A stretch of DNA of 64,000 nt from G963674955 sp963674955 (GTDB lineage: Bacteria; Desulfobacterota; Desulfovibrionia; Desulfovibrionales; Desulfovibrionaceae): contig CAXXKR010000001.1 in NCBI GenBank assembly GCA_963674955.2, positions 124,001-188,000 on the forward strand. The letters are read 5' to 3'. Under the pieces are notes generated by a model. It did not search any database, had not been told where the DNA came from, and worked only from the letters and a program-made list of their open reading frames with translations. Positions 1-8,235 of this stretch are shown piece by piece. The first letter of the stretch is position 1, and each line of letters begins with the position of its first letter. A program made the translations under genes and the position numbers.

Positions 1-1560
1 GAATACGTTGTGGCGGTCAAGGGGCTGGTGCGCGAAAGACCCGACGGCATGATCAACGCCAATTTGACCACCGGCGAAATCGAGGTGGTTGTGGACGATT
101 GGAAGCTTTTGAACACGTCCCAGACAACGCCCTTCGGCATCGAGGACCGGGTCGAGGCTTCGGAGCAGCTCAGGCTAAAGTATCGTTATCTGGATTTGCG
201 CAGGCCCAGCCTGGCCAGGAATTTCGTGCTGCGCAACAGGATCGCCCAGTCCGTGCGCCGCTACCTGGACGAGCAGGAGTTTCTTGAGGTGGAGACGCCG
301 GTTTTGACAAAAAGCACGCCAGAGGGCGCACGCGATTTTCTGGTGCCCAGCCGCGTAAATCCCGGCAACTTCTACGCCCTGCCCCAGTCTCCCCAGCTTT
401 TCAAGCAGATGCTCATGGTGGCCGGGTTCGAGCGCTACTATCAGGTGGTCAAGTGCTTTCGCGACGAAGACCTGAGGGCCGACCGCCAGCCGGAGTTCAC
501 CCAGGTGGACATGGAAATGAGCTTCGTGGACGAGGCGCAGGTCATGGGGCTGGCCGAGGGCATGGTCCGCAAAATTTTCAAGGAGACGCTTGACAGGGAA
601 CTGCCCGACCCCTTTCCGCGCATGACCTTTGCCGAGGCCATCCGCGACTACGGCCTGGACAAGCCGGACATCCGCTTCGGCCTGAAGCTAAAGGAATGCA
701 CGGACATTGTCGGCGGTTCGGATTTCAGGCTTTTCGCCACGGCTGAACTGGTCAAGGGCATGCGCGTTCCCGGCGGCGGCGAACTGAGCCGAAAGGAGAT
801 CGACGACCTGACAGAACTGGTCAAGATTTACGGCGCAAAGGGCCTTGCCTGGATCAAGATCAAGGAAGACGAATGGCAGTCGCCCATCGCCAAATTCTTT
901 TCCGACGAGGAAAAGCAGGGGCTCAAGGAGCGCCTGGAGCTGGAAGTGGGCGACATCGTGTTCTTCCAGGCCGGGAATCCGGAAGTGGTCAACACCGCCC
1001 TTGGCTATCTGCGCGTCAGGATGGGCGAGCGCATGGGCCTTATCGACAAGGAAGCCTTCGCCCCCCTGTGGGTCACTGATTTTCCCCTTCTCGAATACGA
1101 TGTCGAGGACAAGCGCTGGGTGGCCCGCCACCACCCCTTCACTTCGGCCCAGCCCGGACAGATGGAGCTTCTGGAGTCCGACCCCGGCGCAGCACTGGCC
1201 AGGGCCTACGACATGGTGCTCAACGGCAGCGAGATCGGCGGCGGCTCCATCCGCATCCACACCCCGGAACAGCAAAGGGCCATGTTCAAGGCCCTTGGCA
1301 TTTCCGCGGAAGAGGCCGAGGCCAAGTTCGGCTTTCTCATCGAGGCCCTGCAGTACGGCGCTCCGCCCCACGGCGGCATAGCCTTCGGCCTGGACCGGCT
1401 GGCCATGATCCTTTGCGGGGCCAGGTCCATCCGCGATGTCATCGCCTTTCCCAAGACCCAGAAGGCCACCTGCATGCTCACGGAGGCTCCGGGCGCGGTG
1501 GAGAACAAGCAGCTCAGGGAACTGGGAGTCAAGCTTCGGGAAAAGAAGAAACAGGATTAG
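1..1560 (+). CDS. aspS: Aspartyl-tRNA synthetase, 5'-truncated by the window edge
   Basis: Charges tRNA-Asp with aspartate in the cytoplasm. The frame is open from base 1 with no stop, so the gene begins upstream; about 519 residues are present against roughly 590 in the bacterial family, meaning most of the N-terminal OB-fold anticodon-binding domain is missing. Class II motifs are visible: motif 2 as FRDEDLRADRQPEF at about fragment residues 153–166, and motif 3 around GIAFGLDRLAM near the C-terminus, with the bacterial GAD insertion between them. The KKKQD tail is ordinary. Whether it is discriminating or also charges tRNA-Asn cannot be told from this fragment. def follows 38 bases downstream, probably in one transcript. 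Confidence 0.97.
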   Translation, partial: EYVVAVKGLVRERPDGMINANLTTGEIEVVVDDWKLLNTSQTTPFGIEDRVEASEQLRLKYRYLDLRRPSLARNFVLRNRIAQSVRRYLDEQEFLEVETPVLTKSTPEGARDFLVPSRVNPGNFYALPQSPQLFKQMLMVAGFERYYQVVKCFRDEDLRADRQPEFTQVDMEMSFVDEAQVMGLAEGMVRKIFKETLDRELPDPFPRMTFAEAIRDYGLDKPDIRFGLKLKECTDIVGGSDFRLFATAELVKGMRVPGGGELSRKEIDDLTELVKIYGAKGLAWIKIKEDEWQSPIAKFFSDEEKQGLKERLELEVGDIVFFQAGNPEVVNTALGYLRVRMGERMGLIDKEAFAPLWVTDFPLLEYDVEDKRWVARHHPFTSAQPGQMELLESDPGAALARAYDMVLNGSEIGGGSIRIHTPEQQRAMFKALGISAEEAEAKFGFLIEALQYGAPPHGGIAFGLDRLAMILCGARSIRDVIAFPKTQKATCMLTEAPGAVENKQLRELGVKLREKKKQD

Positions 1561-1598
1561 AGTTTGGGGACATCCCCGTATTTTTGGAGAAGAAAAAC

Positions 1599-2108
1599 AT
1601 GAAATTGCCCATAGTCACCTTTCCCGACCCGGTGCTCAGGAAAAAGGCCTTGGAAATCAAGGAAATAAACCCTGAACTGGACAAACTCATCGAGAGGATG
1701 ATCGAGACCATGTACGAGGACGACGGTGTGGGCTTGGCGGCTCCCCAGGTGGGCGAGTCCATCAGGCTCATCTGCGTGGACGAGACCGGACCCAAGGAGC
1801 GCAAGGCCCTCAAGGTTTTGATCAACCCGGAAATAATCGAGTCCGAGGGCGAGCTTGATTTCGAGGAATCCTGCCTGAGCGTGCCCGCCTTCAAGCAGAA
1901 GATCACCAGAAAGGCGCGGGTTGTGGTCAAGGCCCTGGACCGCAAGGGCAAGGAGGTCCGCATTGAGGGCGATGATCTTCTGGCCGTCATATTTCAGCAC
2001 GAGATAGACCACCTGGACGGCAGGCTTATCGTTGACTACGCGGGCCGCCTCAAACGCAGCATGTATGAAAAGAGGGCCAGAAAGTGGAAGAGCATGATGG
2101 AGGAGTAG
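1599..2108 (+). CDS. def: Peptide deformylase
   Basis: Removes the formyl group from the N-terminal methionine of nascent proteins. The 169-residue product carries the three metal-site motifs: GVGLAAPQVG near residue 43, ESCLSVP near residue 90 and QHEIDHLDG (HEXXH) near residue 134. Motif 2 is usually EGCLS; here the glycine is serine, a tolerated variation since the metal-ligand cysteine is kept. The ATG at 1599 is preceded by GGAGA about 8 bases upstream, so the longer frame running back into aspS is not used. The neighbour fmt adds the same formyl group to Met-tRNA, and def–fmt pairing is a widespread bacterial arrangement. Confidence 0.96.
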   Translation: MKLPIVTFPDPVLRKKALEIKEINPELDKLIERMIETMYEDDGVGLAAPQVGESIRLICVDETGPKERKALKVLINPEIIESEGELDFEESCLSVPAFKQKITRKARVVVKALDRKGKEVRIEGDDLLAVIFQHEIDHLDGRLIVDYAGRLKRSMYEKRARKWKSMMEE

Positions 2109-3046
2109 ACCTGCTGAAGGTCGTTTTCATGGGTACGCCGGACTTCGCGGCGGTGATACTCAGGGAGCTCGCGGACTGGGAGGGCTGCGAGATAGCGGCG
2201 GTCTACACCCAGCCGGACAGGCCCAGGGGACGCGGACGCGGGTTGAAGCCTTCCCCGGTCAAGGATTTGGCCCTGGAAAAAGGGCTTGAAGTGCGCCAGC
2301 CACTGAATTTCAAGGACAGGGTCGATGTGGAGGCCCTGGCCGCGCTTAAGCCGGACGTTCTTGTGGTGGCGGCCTACGGGTTGATACTGCCCCGGGCGGT
2401 TCTGGACGCGCCCAGACTCATGCCCATGAACGTGCACGCCTCCCTTTTGCCCAAGTACAGGGGGGCCTCGCCCATCCAGTCGGCTTTGCTGGACGGCGAG
2501 TTCGTCACAGGCATAACCATCATGAAGGTTGAGCCGGAACTGGACAGCGGACCGATATTGCTGCAAAAGTCACTTAGGATAGCGGAGAACGACCACGCCG
2601 GGACCATCCATGACGAACTGGCGCGAATGGGCGCCAAGGCCATTGTGGAGGCCTTGGACAGGCTGAACAAGGGCAGGCTGGTCGCCATACCCCAGGATGA
2701 TTCCAAGGCCACCTACGCCCGCAAACTGGGCAAAACGGACGGTCTTTTGGACTGGAACCGGCCGGCCGCGGAAATCCACAATCGGATCAGGGCCATGTTT
2801 CCCTGGCCCGGAGCCTATTTCTTCTGGGAGCGGGACGGCCAAAAGACCCGCCTGTGCATAGCTCCGGGCAAGGTGGGCCGCGATCTTGCTCCGGGCGAGA
2901 GCCCGGGACAGGTTATTGGCAAGGAGGATGATCATTTGGCCATAGCCGCCGCGGACAAGGTTTACCTGACTCCATCGGTGACCCCCGAGTGCGGAAAGAA
3001 CCAGGATGCCTCGGCATTTTGCTGCGGGTACATGAGCAAAAAATAG
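2084..3046 (+). CDS. fmt: Methionyl-tRNA formyltransferase
   Basis: Transfers a formyl group from 10-formyl-THF to initiator Met-tRNA. The N-terminal Rossmann start VVFMGTPDFA and the hydrolase-type signature SLLPKYRGASPIQ are present, with the catalytic Asn-His-Asp set of the family; the C-terminal OB domain follows from about residue 205. The start is uncertain. GTG at 2084, with GAGGG seven bases upstream, overlaps def by 25 bases and adds a short extension. The family normally begins just before KVVFMGTP, where only CTG codons (2111, 2114) are available, behind a GGAGG. Total length of about 310–320 residues is normal. Confidence 0.95.
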   Translation: MEEHDGGVDLLKVVFMGTPDFAAVILRELADWEGCEIAAVYTQPDRPRGRGRGLKPSPVKDLALEKGLEVRQPLNFKDRVDVEALAALKPDVLVVAAYGLILPRAVLDAPRLMPMNVHASLLPKYRGASPIQSALLDGEFVTGITIMKVEPELDSGPILLQKSLRIAENDHAGTIHDELARMGAKAIVEALDRLNKGRLVAIPQDDSKATYARKLGKTDGLLDWNRPAAEIHNRIRAMFPWPGAYFFWERDGQKTRLCIAPGKVGRDLAPGESPGQVIGKEDDHLAIAAADKVYLTPSVTPECGKNQDASAFCCGYMSKK

Positions 3047-3053
3047 ATTTTTT

Positions 3054-3935
3054 ATGAAAGAGATATTGCTGGAAACAAAGAAGTTCGCTCGCAAGAGGCT
3101 TTTCATCGGGCTGATCCTGGGCACCAACATGCTCATCTGCCTGTCTCTGGTTCTGCTCTGGGTTGTTCCCTACATCGGGCTGGAGAACATCCACCCTGCG
3201 GCCTCCTGGGTTTTGGGCGCGGTGGTCATCCTGCTCATTGCCATTGTCTCCTGGGCCTCCATCGGGCTGGTCCTGAACATTCTGCTCAAGCGCCCCCTGC
3301 CGTTTTCCAAGCGGTTCCGGGGCATCACCATCAAGCTTTTCCTGCCGCTCATCACCATGCTGGGCAGAATCTTCGGCCTTTCGAAGCAGGTCATCCGCTC
3401 TTCCTTCATCAGGGTCAACAATGATCTGGTGCTGTCCGAAACCGGCAAGTACAAGCCCAAGGAAATGCTCCTGCTCATGCCCCACTGTCTGCAGAACTCC
3501 AAGTGCGCCAGACGGTTGACCTATGACATCTTCAACTGCAAGCGTTGCGGCAAGTGCCCCATTGCCGGCCTCCTGGATTTGCACGAGAAGTATGGAGTGC
3601 ATCTGGCCATCGCCACCGGCGGCACCATCGCCCGGCGCATCGTGGTCCAGACCAGGCCCAGACTGATCATCGCCGTGGCCTGCGAGCGTGACCTGTCCAG
3701 CGGCATTCAGGACACCTATCCCCTGCCGGTCTACGGCGTGCTCAACGTCAGGCCCCACGGTCCCTGCCTGGACACCCTGGTTCCCCTGGAGAACGTGGAA
3801 GCGGCCCTTAGGCGGTTTATGGACCCCAAGTATTTTCCCGCTGAAGACGGCGAGGCCATGAGCGAGGAACTGTCCAGGGACAGGGGCAAGGCCTTCGGCA
3901 GCGGCGAGGCGAGCTCCATTGGGCAGGCCGAGTAG
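3054..3935 (+). CDS. DUF116 membrane protein with cysteine cluster
   Basis: A 293-residue protein with two N-terminal hydrophobic segments (about residues 15–42 and 52–78) and a cytoplasmic C-terminal domain rich in cysteine: HCLQNSKC, then CKRCGKCP, then VACERD and a later GPC. This matches the DUF116 family, whose biochemical role is not established; the cysteines suggest a metal or Fe-S site. It lies between fmt and rsmB, an arrangement I associate with Desulfovibrio relatives, and its end overlaps rsmB by 17 bases. A link to RNA modification or envelope chemistry is only a guess from context. Confidence 0.8.
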   Translation: MKEILLETKKFARKRLFIGLILGTNMLICLSLVLLWVVPYIGLENIHPAASWVLGAVVILLIAIVSWASIGLVLNILLKRPLPFSKRFRGITIKLFLPLITMLGRIFGLSKQVIRSSFIRVNNDLVLSETGKYKPKEMLLLMPHCLQNSKCARRLTYDIFNCKRCGKCPIAGLLDLHEKYGVHLAIATGGTIARRIVVQTRPRLIIAVACERDLSSGIQDTYPLPVYGVLNVRPHGPCLDTLVPLENVEAALRRFMDPKYFPAEDGEAMSEELSRDRGKAFGSGEASSIGQAE

Positions 3936-5190
3936 AAATCTCCCTTCCGCCAGGGCTGCGGCCCTGGACTGTCTGCAAAACGCCCTTTTCCAAAACAACG
4001 GCTTGCAGGCCGCCCTTGATTCGGCCCTGCGCAGCCCCTCGCGTTCCGCAATGCAATCCCGCGACGCAGCCCTGGCCACGGAACTTGCCTACGGCTACCT
4101 GCGCCTCAAGGGGCGGGTGGATCACATTCTTTCAACCTTTCTGGACAATCCCGGTAAACTGCCCAACAGCCTTTTGCTGACCCTGGGACTCGGAGCCTAC
4201 GAAATTCTTTTTTTGGACAAGGTTCCGGGCTACGCCTCCGTGGACTGGGCCGTGGAACACGCGAAGGCTGTTTCCGGCAAGCGCATGGCCGGGCTATGCA
4301 ACGCGGTGCTGCGCAAGGTCTCGCAGCTTGGGGAATCAGCCCATGACCCGGATTTCTTTTGCCGGGACGGTTCCAATGCGGATTTTTTGGCCCGCTATCA
4401 CTCCTGTCCGGCCTGGATCGTGGAGCTTTGGCTCAAGTCCTACGGTCCGGAAGCCACGGAGCATTATCTCAAGGCCCAGTCCCGGCCCCCGGCAATGGGC
4501 CTGCATCTGGACCCTGAGACGGATTTTGCCGTTTTTGAAGATGCTCCGGGATTCATGTTCCGCGACGGACGCGCCCTGGCCTTTGAGCCGGGCAGAGGGC
4601 CGAAGCTGCCGCCAGGGGGCGCGGTGAGCCAGAGCTTTGCAGCGCATCAGGCCCTCATGGCCCTTGATCCCGCGTCCTGGCCCGTCCCGGTCTGGGACGC
4701 CTGCTGCGGACGAGGCAACAAGACCCGCCTGCTCCTGGAAACCTGCAAGGGTCCGGTGTTCGCCAGCGATTTGCACAAGGGCAGGCTCAAGGCCCTGCAC
4801 CGCGATTTGCCGCAGGTGCCTGTGTTCAGGGCCGCAGCGGACAAGCCTTCTCCCCTTAAAGACGGGCCGGGAACTATTTTTTTGGACCTGCCCTGCTCCG
4901 GGCTGGGCGTGCTGTCCCGCAGGCCGGACATCAAGTGGAAGCGCAGGCCGGATGACATCGCCCGGCTGGAAAAGACCCAGGCCGCTATTCTGGACGCCTC
5001 CTGCGCCGTGCTGGGCCAGGGCGGCAGGCTGGCCGTTCTGACCTGCACCCTCAATCCCGGGGAGAATCAGGAGCAGGTGCAAGGGCTGATGAAGAGAAAC
5101 AATGGATTGAAACTGGTCCGGGAGTGGACCACTTTGCCTGATTCGCTCCTGAACGAGTTTTTCTGGGGAGCCTTGCTGGAAAAGGTTTAG
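3919..5190 (+). CDS. rsmB: 16S rRNA m5C967 methyltransferase
   Basis: Methylates cytosine 967 of 16S rRNA using S-adenosylmethionine. The 423-residue protein has an N-terminal NusB-like RNA-binding domain (about residues 5–140) and a C-terminal Rossmann methyltransferase. Motif IV reads DLPCSGLGVLSRRPD and motif VI reads TCTLNPGEN, supplying the two cysteines of the RNA m5C mechanism; the usual TCS is TCT here, with the nucleophile kept. Start chosen at TTG 3919, overlapping the DUF116 gene, because the NusB-like helix begins immediately after. The SAM-binding stretch DACCGRGNKTRLL is slightly divergent from DACAAPGGK, so target specificity is inferred. Confidence 0.88.
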   Translation: MGRPSRNLPSARAAALDCLQNALFQNNGLQAALDSALRSPSRSAMQSRDAALATELAYGYLRLKGRVDHILSTFLDNPGKLPNSLLLTLGLGAYEILFLDKVPGYASVDWAVEHAKAVSGKRMAGLCNAVLRKVSQLGESAHDPDFFCRDGSNADFLARYHSCPAWIVELWLKSYGPEATEHYLKAQSRPPAMGLHLDPETDFAVFEDAPGFMFRDGRALAFEPGRGPKLPPGGAVSQSFAAHQALMALDPASWPVPVWDACCGRGNKTRLLLETCKGPVFASDLHKGRLKALHRDLPQVPVFRAAADKPSPLKDGPGTIFLDLPCSGLGVLSRRPDIKWKRRPDDIARLEKTQAAILDASCAVLGQGGRLAVLTCTLNPGENQEQVQGLMKRNNGLKLVREWTTLPDSLLNEFFWGALLEKV

Positions 5191-5993
5191 GCCCCGCCCC
5201 TTTCACGGTCCAGCACCAGCTGCTGGCCGCTTCCAAAACAGCGTTTTCTGGTCAGCATGATCACCAGCACGGAACTGAGGGCCGTTGAGCCGGTGAGCAT
5301 GAGCATGACCACGATCTGATAGCGCACGGCCATGGAAGGATCGGTGCCCGAAAGAATCTGTCCGGTCATCATTCCCGGCAGGGACACCAGCCCCACGGTC
5401 ATCAGGGCGTTGATGGAGGGGATCATGCCCGCGCGTATGGCCCCTCGCACCATGTCCCGGCTGGCCTCTTCGTAATCCGCCCCAAGGGCCAGCTTCATTT
5501 CAACTTCAGCGCGTCTTGCCTTCAGGTCCGAGAAGAGCCTGTCCAGTGAAATGGTCAGGGCGTTCATGGAGTTTCCGGCAACCATTCCGGCGATGGGTAT
5601 GAAATATTGCGGGGTCCACCAGGGCCTGGCCTGGACAATGACCCCGGTGACCATGATGGAGACCAGAAAATAGCTGGCCAGCATGGAGACGAAGGCCGGC
5701 AGGGCGAATGAAACGCTCTTTTCCCTTACCCGGCCCCGGATGGTGTGCACGGCCACGGCCACCATGACCAGGAATGCGGCCATGACCGGAAGTCCGGACT
5801 CCAGCTTGAAGATGAAGACCAGCAGATAGCCCACCAGAAAGAGCTGGGCGAATGTGCGCAGCGTGCCTATGGCCAGGTCTCGGCAAAGGCCCAGGCCGTA
5901 GACCAGGGACGCGCCCCCGGCCAGGAGCACGAAAGCCAGGGTCAGGGCCAGCTGCCAGGGTCCGATGTTCAGGACGGCGTCTGTCGCGACCAT
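5187..5993 (-). CDS. fetB: FetB/YbbM-type ABC exporter permease (UPF0014)
   Basis: Integral membrane subunit of a FetAB-type transporter, known in E. coli for iron export and stress tolerance. The 268-residue protein shows about seven hydrophobic segments and the family-typical stretches GMVAGNSMNALT and SLPGMMTGQILSG. Its start overlaps the ATPase gene by 25 bases, so the two are translationally coupled. It ends four bases into the convergent rsmB gene, leaving no room for a separate terminator between them. Substrate assignment to iron rests only on family membership. Confidence 0.88.
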   Translation of the reverse strand: MVATDAVLNIGPWQLALTLAFVLLAGGASLVYGLGLCRDLAIGTLRTFAQLFLVGYLLVFIFKLESGLPVMAAFLVMVAVAVHTIRGRVREKSVSFALPAFVSMLASYFLVSIMVTGVIVQARPWWTPQYFIPIAGMVAGNSMNALTISLDRLFSDLKARRAEVEMKLALGADYEEASRDMVRGAIRAGMIPSINALMTVGLVSLPGMMTGQILSGTDPSMAVRYQIVVMLMLTGSTALSSVLVIMLTRKRCFGSGQQLVLDRERGGA

Positions 5994-6643
5994 TGAAGAG
6001 TTCCTTCCTTTAGAACGAGGTTCCTGACCATTCCGGGCTCGGGCAGGGGTCCGCCGTGGGCGACCATGATTATTGTCAGTCCGCGTCGGAGGTTCAGCTC
6101 TTCCACGCAGGCTACCACCTTTTGGCCGCTTTCCCTGTCCAGGGCCGAGGTGGGCTCGTCAAGGAGCAGTATCTCCGGGTCCAGGAGCAGAGCCCTGATC
6201 AGACAGAGCCTTTGGGCCTGTCCCACGGAAAGGGTCTGCGCCTCTTGCTCCAGAGAAACCCCGTCCAGCAGGAAGCGGTTCATCATGGTTGTGATCCTGG
6301 AATCGTCCGGTTTTGCCAGGTCTTTGTTGGCCTTGTAGCCGAAGGGCATGAGCAGGTTGTCCCGGACGCTGCCCTCCACAAGGGCGGGAACCTGCCGGAT
6401 GTAGGATATGGAGCGCCTGAGCCGGGGCGGATGAATGTCGGCAATGGGTTTGCCGCCCAGCCTGATCTCGCCGGAATCCGGTTCCTCCAGGCGGCAGAGC
6501 AGGCGCAGGAAAGTTGATTTGCCGGAACCCGACGGACCGGCGACCATGACGAAATCGCCCCTTTGAACGCCGAGCGATGCGGCCGCCAGCACGGGCCTGG
6601 ACCCTTTGTAGGCAAAGGAGACTTTTTCCAGCTCCAGCAGCAT
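5969..6643 (-). CDS. fetA: FetA/YbbL-type ABC ATP-binding protein
   Basis: ATPase subunit that powers the adjacent FetB permease. In 224 residues it has Walker A GPSGSGKST (about residues 36–44), an ABC signature LSVGQAQRL, Walker B EILLLDEP and the D-loop SALD, in normal order and spacing. The signature is LSVGQ rather than LSGGQ, which is frequent in this subfamily. The gene lies between the TPR protein (8 bases upstream) and fetB, giving a three-gene minus-strand operon of TPR protein, fetA and fetB. Confidence 0.88.
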   Translation of the reverse strand: MLLELEKVSFAYKGSRPVLAAASLGVQRGDFVMVAGPSGSGKSTFLRLLCRLEEPDSGEIRLGGKPIADIHPPRLRRSISYIRQVPALVEGSVRDNLLMPFGYKANKDLAKPDDSRITTMMNRFLLDGVSLEQEAQTLSVGQAQRLCLIRALLLDPEILLLDEPTSALDRESGQKVVACVEELNLRRGLTIIMVAHGGPLPEPGMVRNLVLKEGTLQWSRQTPS

Positions 6644-6650
6644 AAAGGTC

Positions 6651-7424
6651 TTATTCCTTGATGGTCTTGTTTATGAATTCCAGGAACTTGTTGCCTTCCT
6701 CGTGTTCCGGGTTAAGGGCCATGACCTTGTCCAGGTGGAGGGTGCAGCTTTCCAGGTCGCCCTTTTCAAAAAAGGCCCGGGCCATGTTGTAGTGCAGGTT
6801 TTCGTCTCCATCGGTTATCTGCAGGGCGCGGGCGTAGTAGTCGATGGCCTGGTCCAGCATGCCGCACTTGCGCAGGTTGATGCCGAATTCGTTGAACAAG
6901 TGCTTGTGCTGGGGGCTGAAGGCGGCGTCAAGGGTGACGATCCTGTTCAGGATGTCTTCGGCCTTGGCGGATTCGCCCATGTCCATGTAGGTCAGGCCCA
7001 GGCCGAAGTTGGCCCGGATGCTTTCCTCATCCACGCAAAGGGCGTTGTTGAATTCGAATTCAGCGCTGTAGATGGCCCCTTTTTCCCGTTGTTCCTCCGC
7101 CCTTTTGACGGATTGCTCCAACTGCTTGATCTTGGGGTAGACTTCGGACTGATAGAACTCCGGTTCGGGCGAGTATTTTTCGAAAAATTCGTCCCGGTCG
7201 ACCGGGGTCGACTCCCCGGAGGGGACGAGGTTCTTGTTCAGGGCCTGCCGCTGAATCACGCCGTCCTCTGTTTCCTCGATCATCCAATAGGTCTTGCTGT
7301 CGGACTTGCGCGCGGTCGTGCCCGTGCCGATCTTGTCGGTGGACATGGCCGAAAACAGGCCCTTGACCAGGGTGACGGCGTGCTCTGCTGTTTTTGGTTT
7401 GCTGTTGTTGGGTTCTTCTTTCAT
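6651..7424 (-). CDS. TPR-repeat protein, first gene of the fetAB unit
   Basis: A 257-residue soluble protein. The N-terminal half is polar and unrecognised, with a charged segment around KRAEEQREKGA. The C-terminal half carries three or four tetratricopeptide-like repeats, including AKAEDILNRIV, LDQAIDYYARALQ and GDLESCTLHLDKVMAL. The start is taken at the ATG beginning MKEEPNNSKPK (7424) rather than a longer frame with a hydrophobic but implausible lead. TPR proteins act as assembly platforms; a role in organising the exporter is inference from the 8-base spacing to fetA. No signal peptide is evident with this start. Confidence 0.75.
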   Translation of the reverse strand: MKEEPNNSKPKTAEHAVTLVKGLFSAMSTDKIGTGTTARKSDSKTYWMIEETEDGVIQRQALNKNLVPSGESTPVDRDEFFEKYSPEPEFYQSEVYPKIKQLEQSVKRAEEQREKGAIYSAEFEFNNALCVDEESIRANFGLGLTYMDMGESAKAEDILNRIVTLDAAFSPQHKHLFNEFGINLRKCGMLDQAIDYYARALQITDGDENLHYNMARAFFEKGDLESCTLHLDKVMALNPEHEEGNKFLEFINKTIKE

Positions 7425-7484
7425 TCTCGCTGGGCTCCGGGTGAGCAATGCTCCGAGCATTACAAGTACATGCATGAACGGGCC

Positions 7485-7500
7485 AAGGCAACCCTGCCTT
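7485..7500. promoter_or_regulatory. Short inverted repeat between divergent genes
   Basis: AAGGCA and TGCCTT form a perfect 6-base inverted repeat around ACCC, placed between the minus-strand TPR/fetAB unit and the plus-strand XRE-cupin module. It is followed by an AT-rich stretch (TAATATAAT) that could serve as a -10 element. It may be an operator, or chance. Confidence 0.25.
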
Positions 7501-7653
7501 AATATAATTCTTCTGGTTTTAACACTATGTAAGCACTCACTTTTTAAGGCTGCTATGTGACACCTTTTTCAAATCGTGTTAGCCAAGCGTTTATTTTTTA
7601 CATGACCCCGAAACGCGTGCGGGTAAAAATATCAAGAAATGGAGGAGAAGGAC

Positions 7654-8220
7654 ATGGAAAACAAGATTGGAGGGCGAATCCGCTCCTATCGAGAAAACCA
7701 GGAGATCAGCCCTGCCGACCTGGCCGAGCGGACCGGGCTTGATCAGGGTTTCCTGAAGGCCATTGAGCAGGACGACGTATACCCGTCCCTTGGACCGCTT
7801 TTAAAGATCGCAAGGGCTTTGGGCGTTCGCCTGGGTACTTTTTTGGACGATGCGGTGAGTAAAGACCCACTTATCGTCAGGCTCGGCGAGCGCAAGGAAG
7901 AACTGACCATGCGCAAGGAAGACGGTAAAGCCGTTGGCCTGCGTTTCCATTCCTTGGGCAAGGGCAAGACCGATCGGCACATGGAGCCGTTTTTCATAGA
8001 GATACTGCCCGAATCCGAAGAGGACACCAAGCTGTCCTCCCACGAAGGCGAGGAGTTCATACTCGTCCAGTCCGGCAGGGTGCTCATCGAGTACGGCAGG
8101 GAAAAGCACATCCTTGAACCCGGCGACAGCACATATTTCAATTCCATTGTCCCCCATCGCGTGTGCAGCGAGGGCGGCGAAAAGGCCGAGATTTACGCGG
8201 TCCTTTATTTTCCGGAATAG
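7654..8220 (+). CDS. XRE-cupin transcriptional regulator (module 1)
   Basis: A 188-residue regulator with an N-terminal XRE/Cro helix-turn-helix (about residues 5–62, ISPADLAERTGLDQGFLKAIE) and a C-terminal single cupin barrel (about residues 110–185: HEGEEFILVQSGRVLIEYG, then LEPGDSTYFNSIVPHR). Start taken at ATG 7654 because the upstream in-frame ATG at 7639 is itself part of the Shine-Dalgarno GGAGGAGAAGG. The acyl-CoA ligase gene begins 15 bases after its stop, so the regulator probably controls its own operon, with the cupin sensing a small carboxylate or acyl ligand. The ligand is not deducible from sequence. Confidence 0.9.
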   Translation: MENKIGGRIRSYRENQEISPADLAERTGLDQGFLKAIEQDDVYPSLGPLLKIARALGVRLGTFLDDAVSKDPLIVRLGERKEELTMRKEDGKAVGLRFHSLGKGKTDRHMEPFFIEILPESEEDTKLSSHEGEEFILVQSGRVLIEYGREKHILEPGDSTYFNSIVPHRVCSEGGEKAEIYAVLYFPE

Positions 8221-8235
8221 CGGAGGCGCGTTCAG

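Noticed and set aside
688..1371. Minus-strand open frame opposite aspS
   Set aside because: The aspS frame carries class II synthetase motifs; the antisense product has no recognisable domain.
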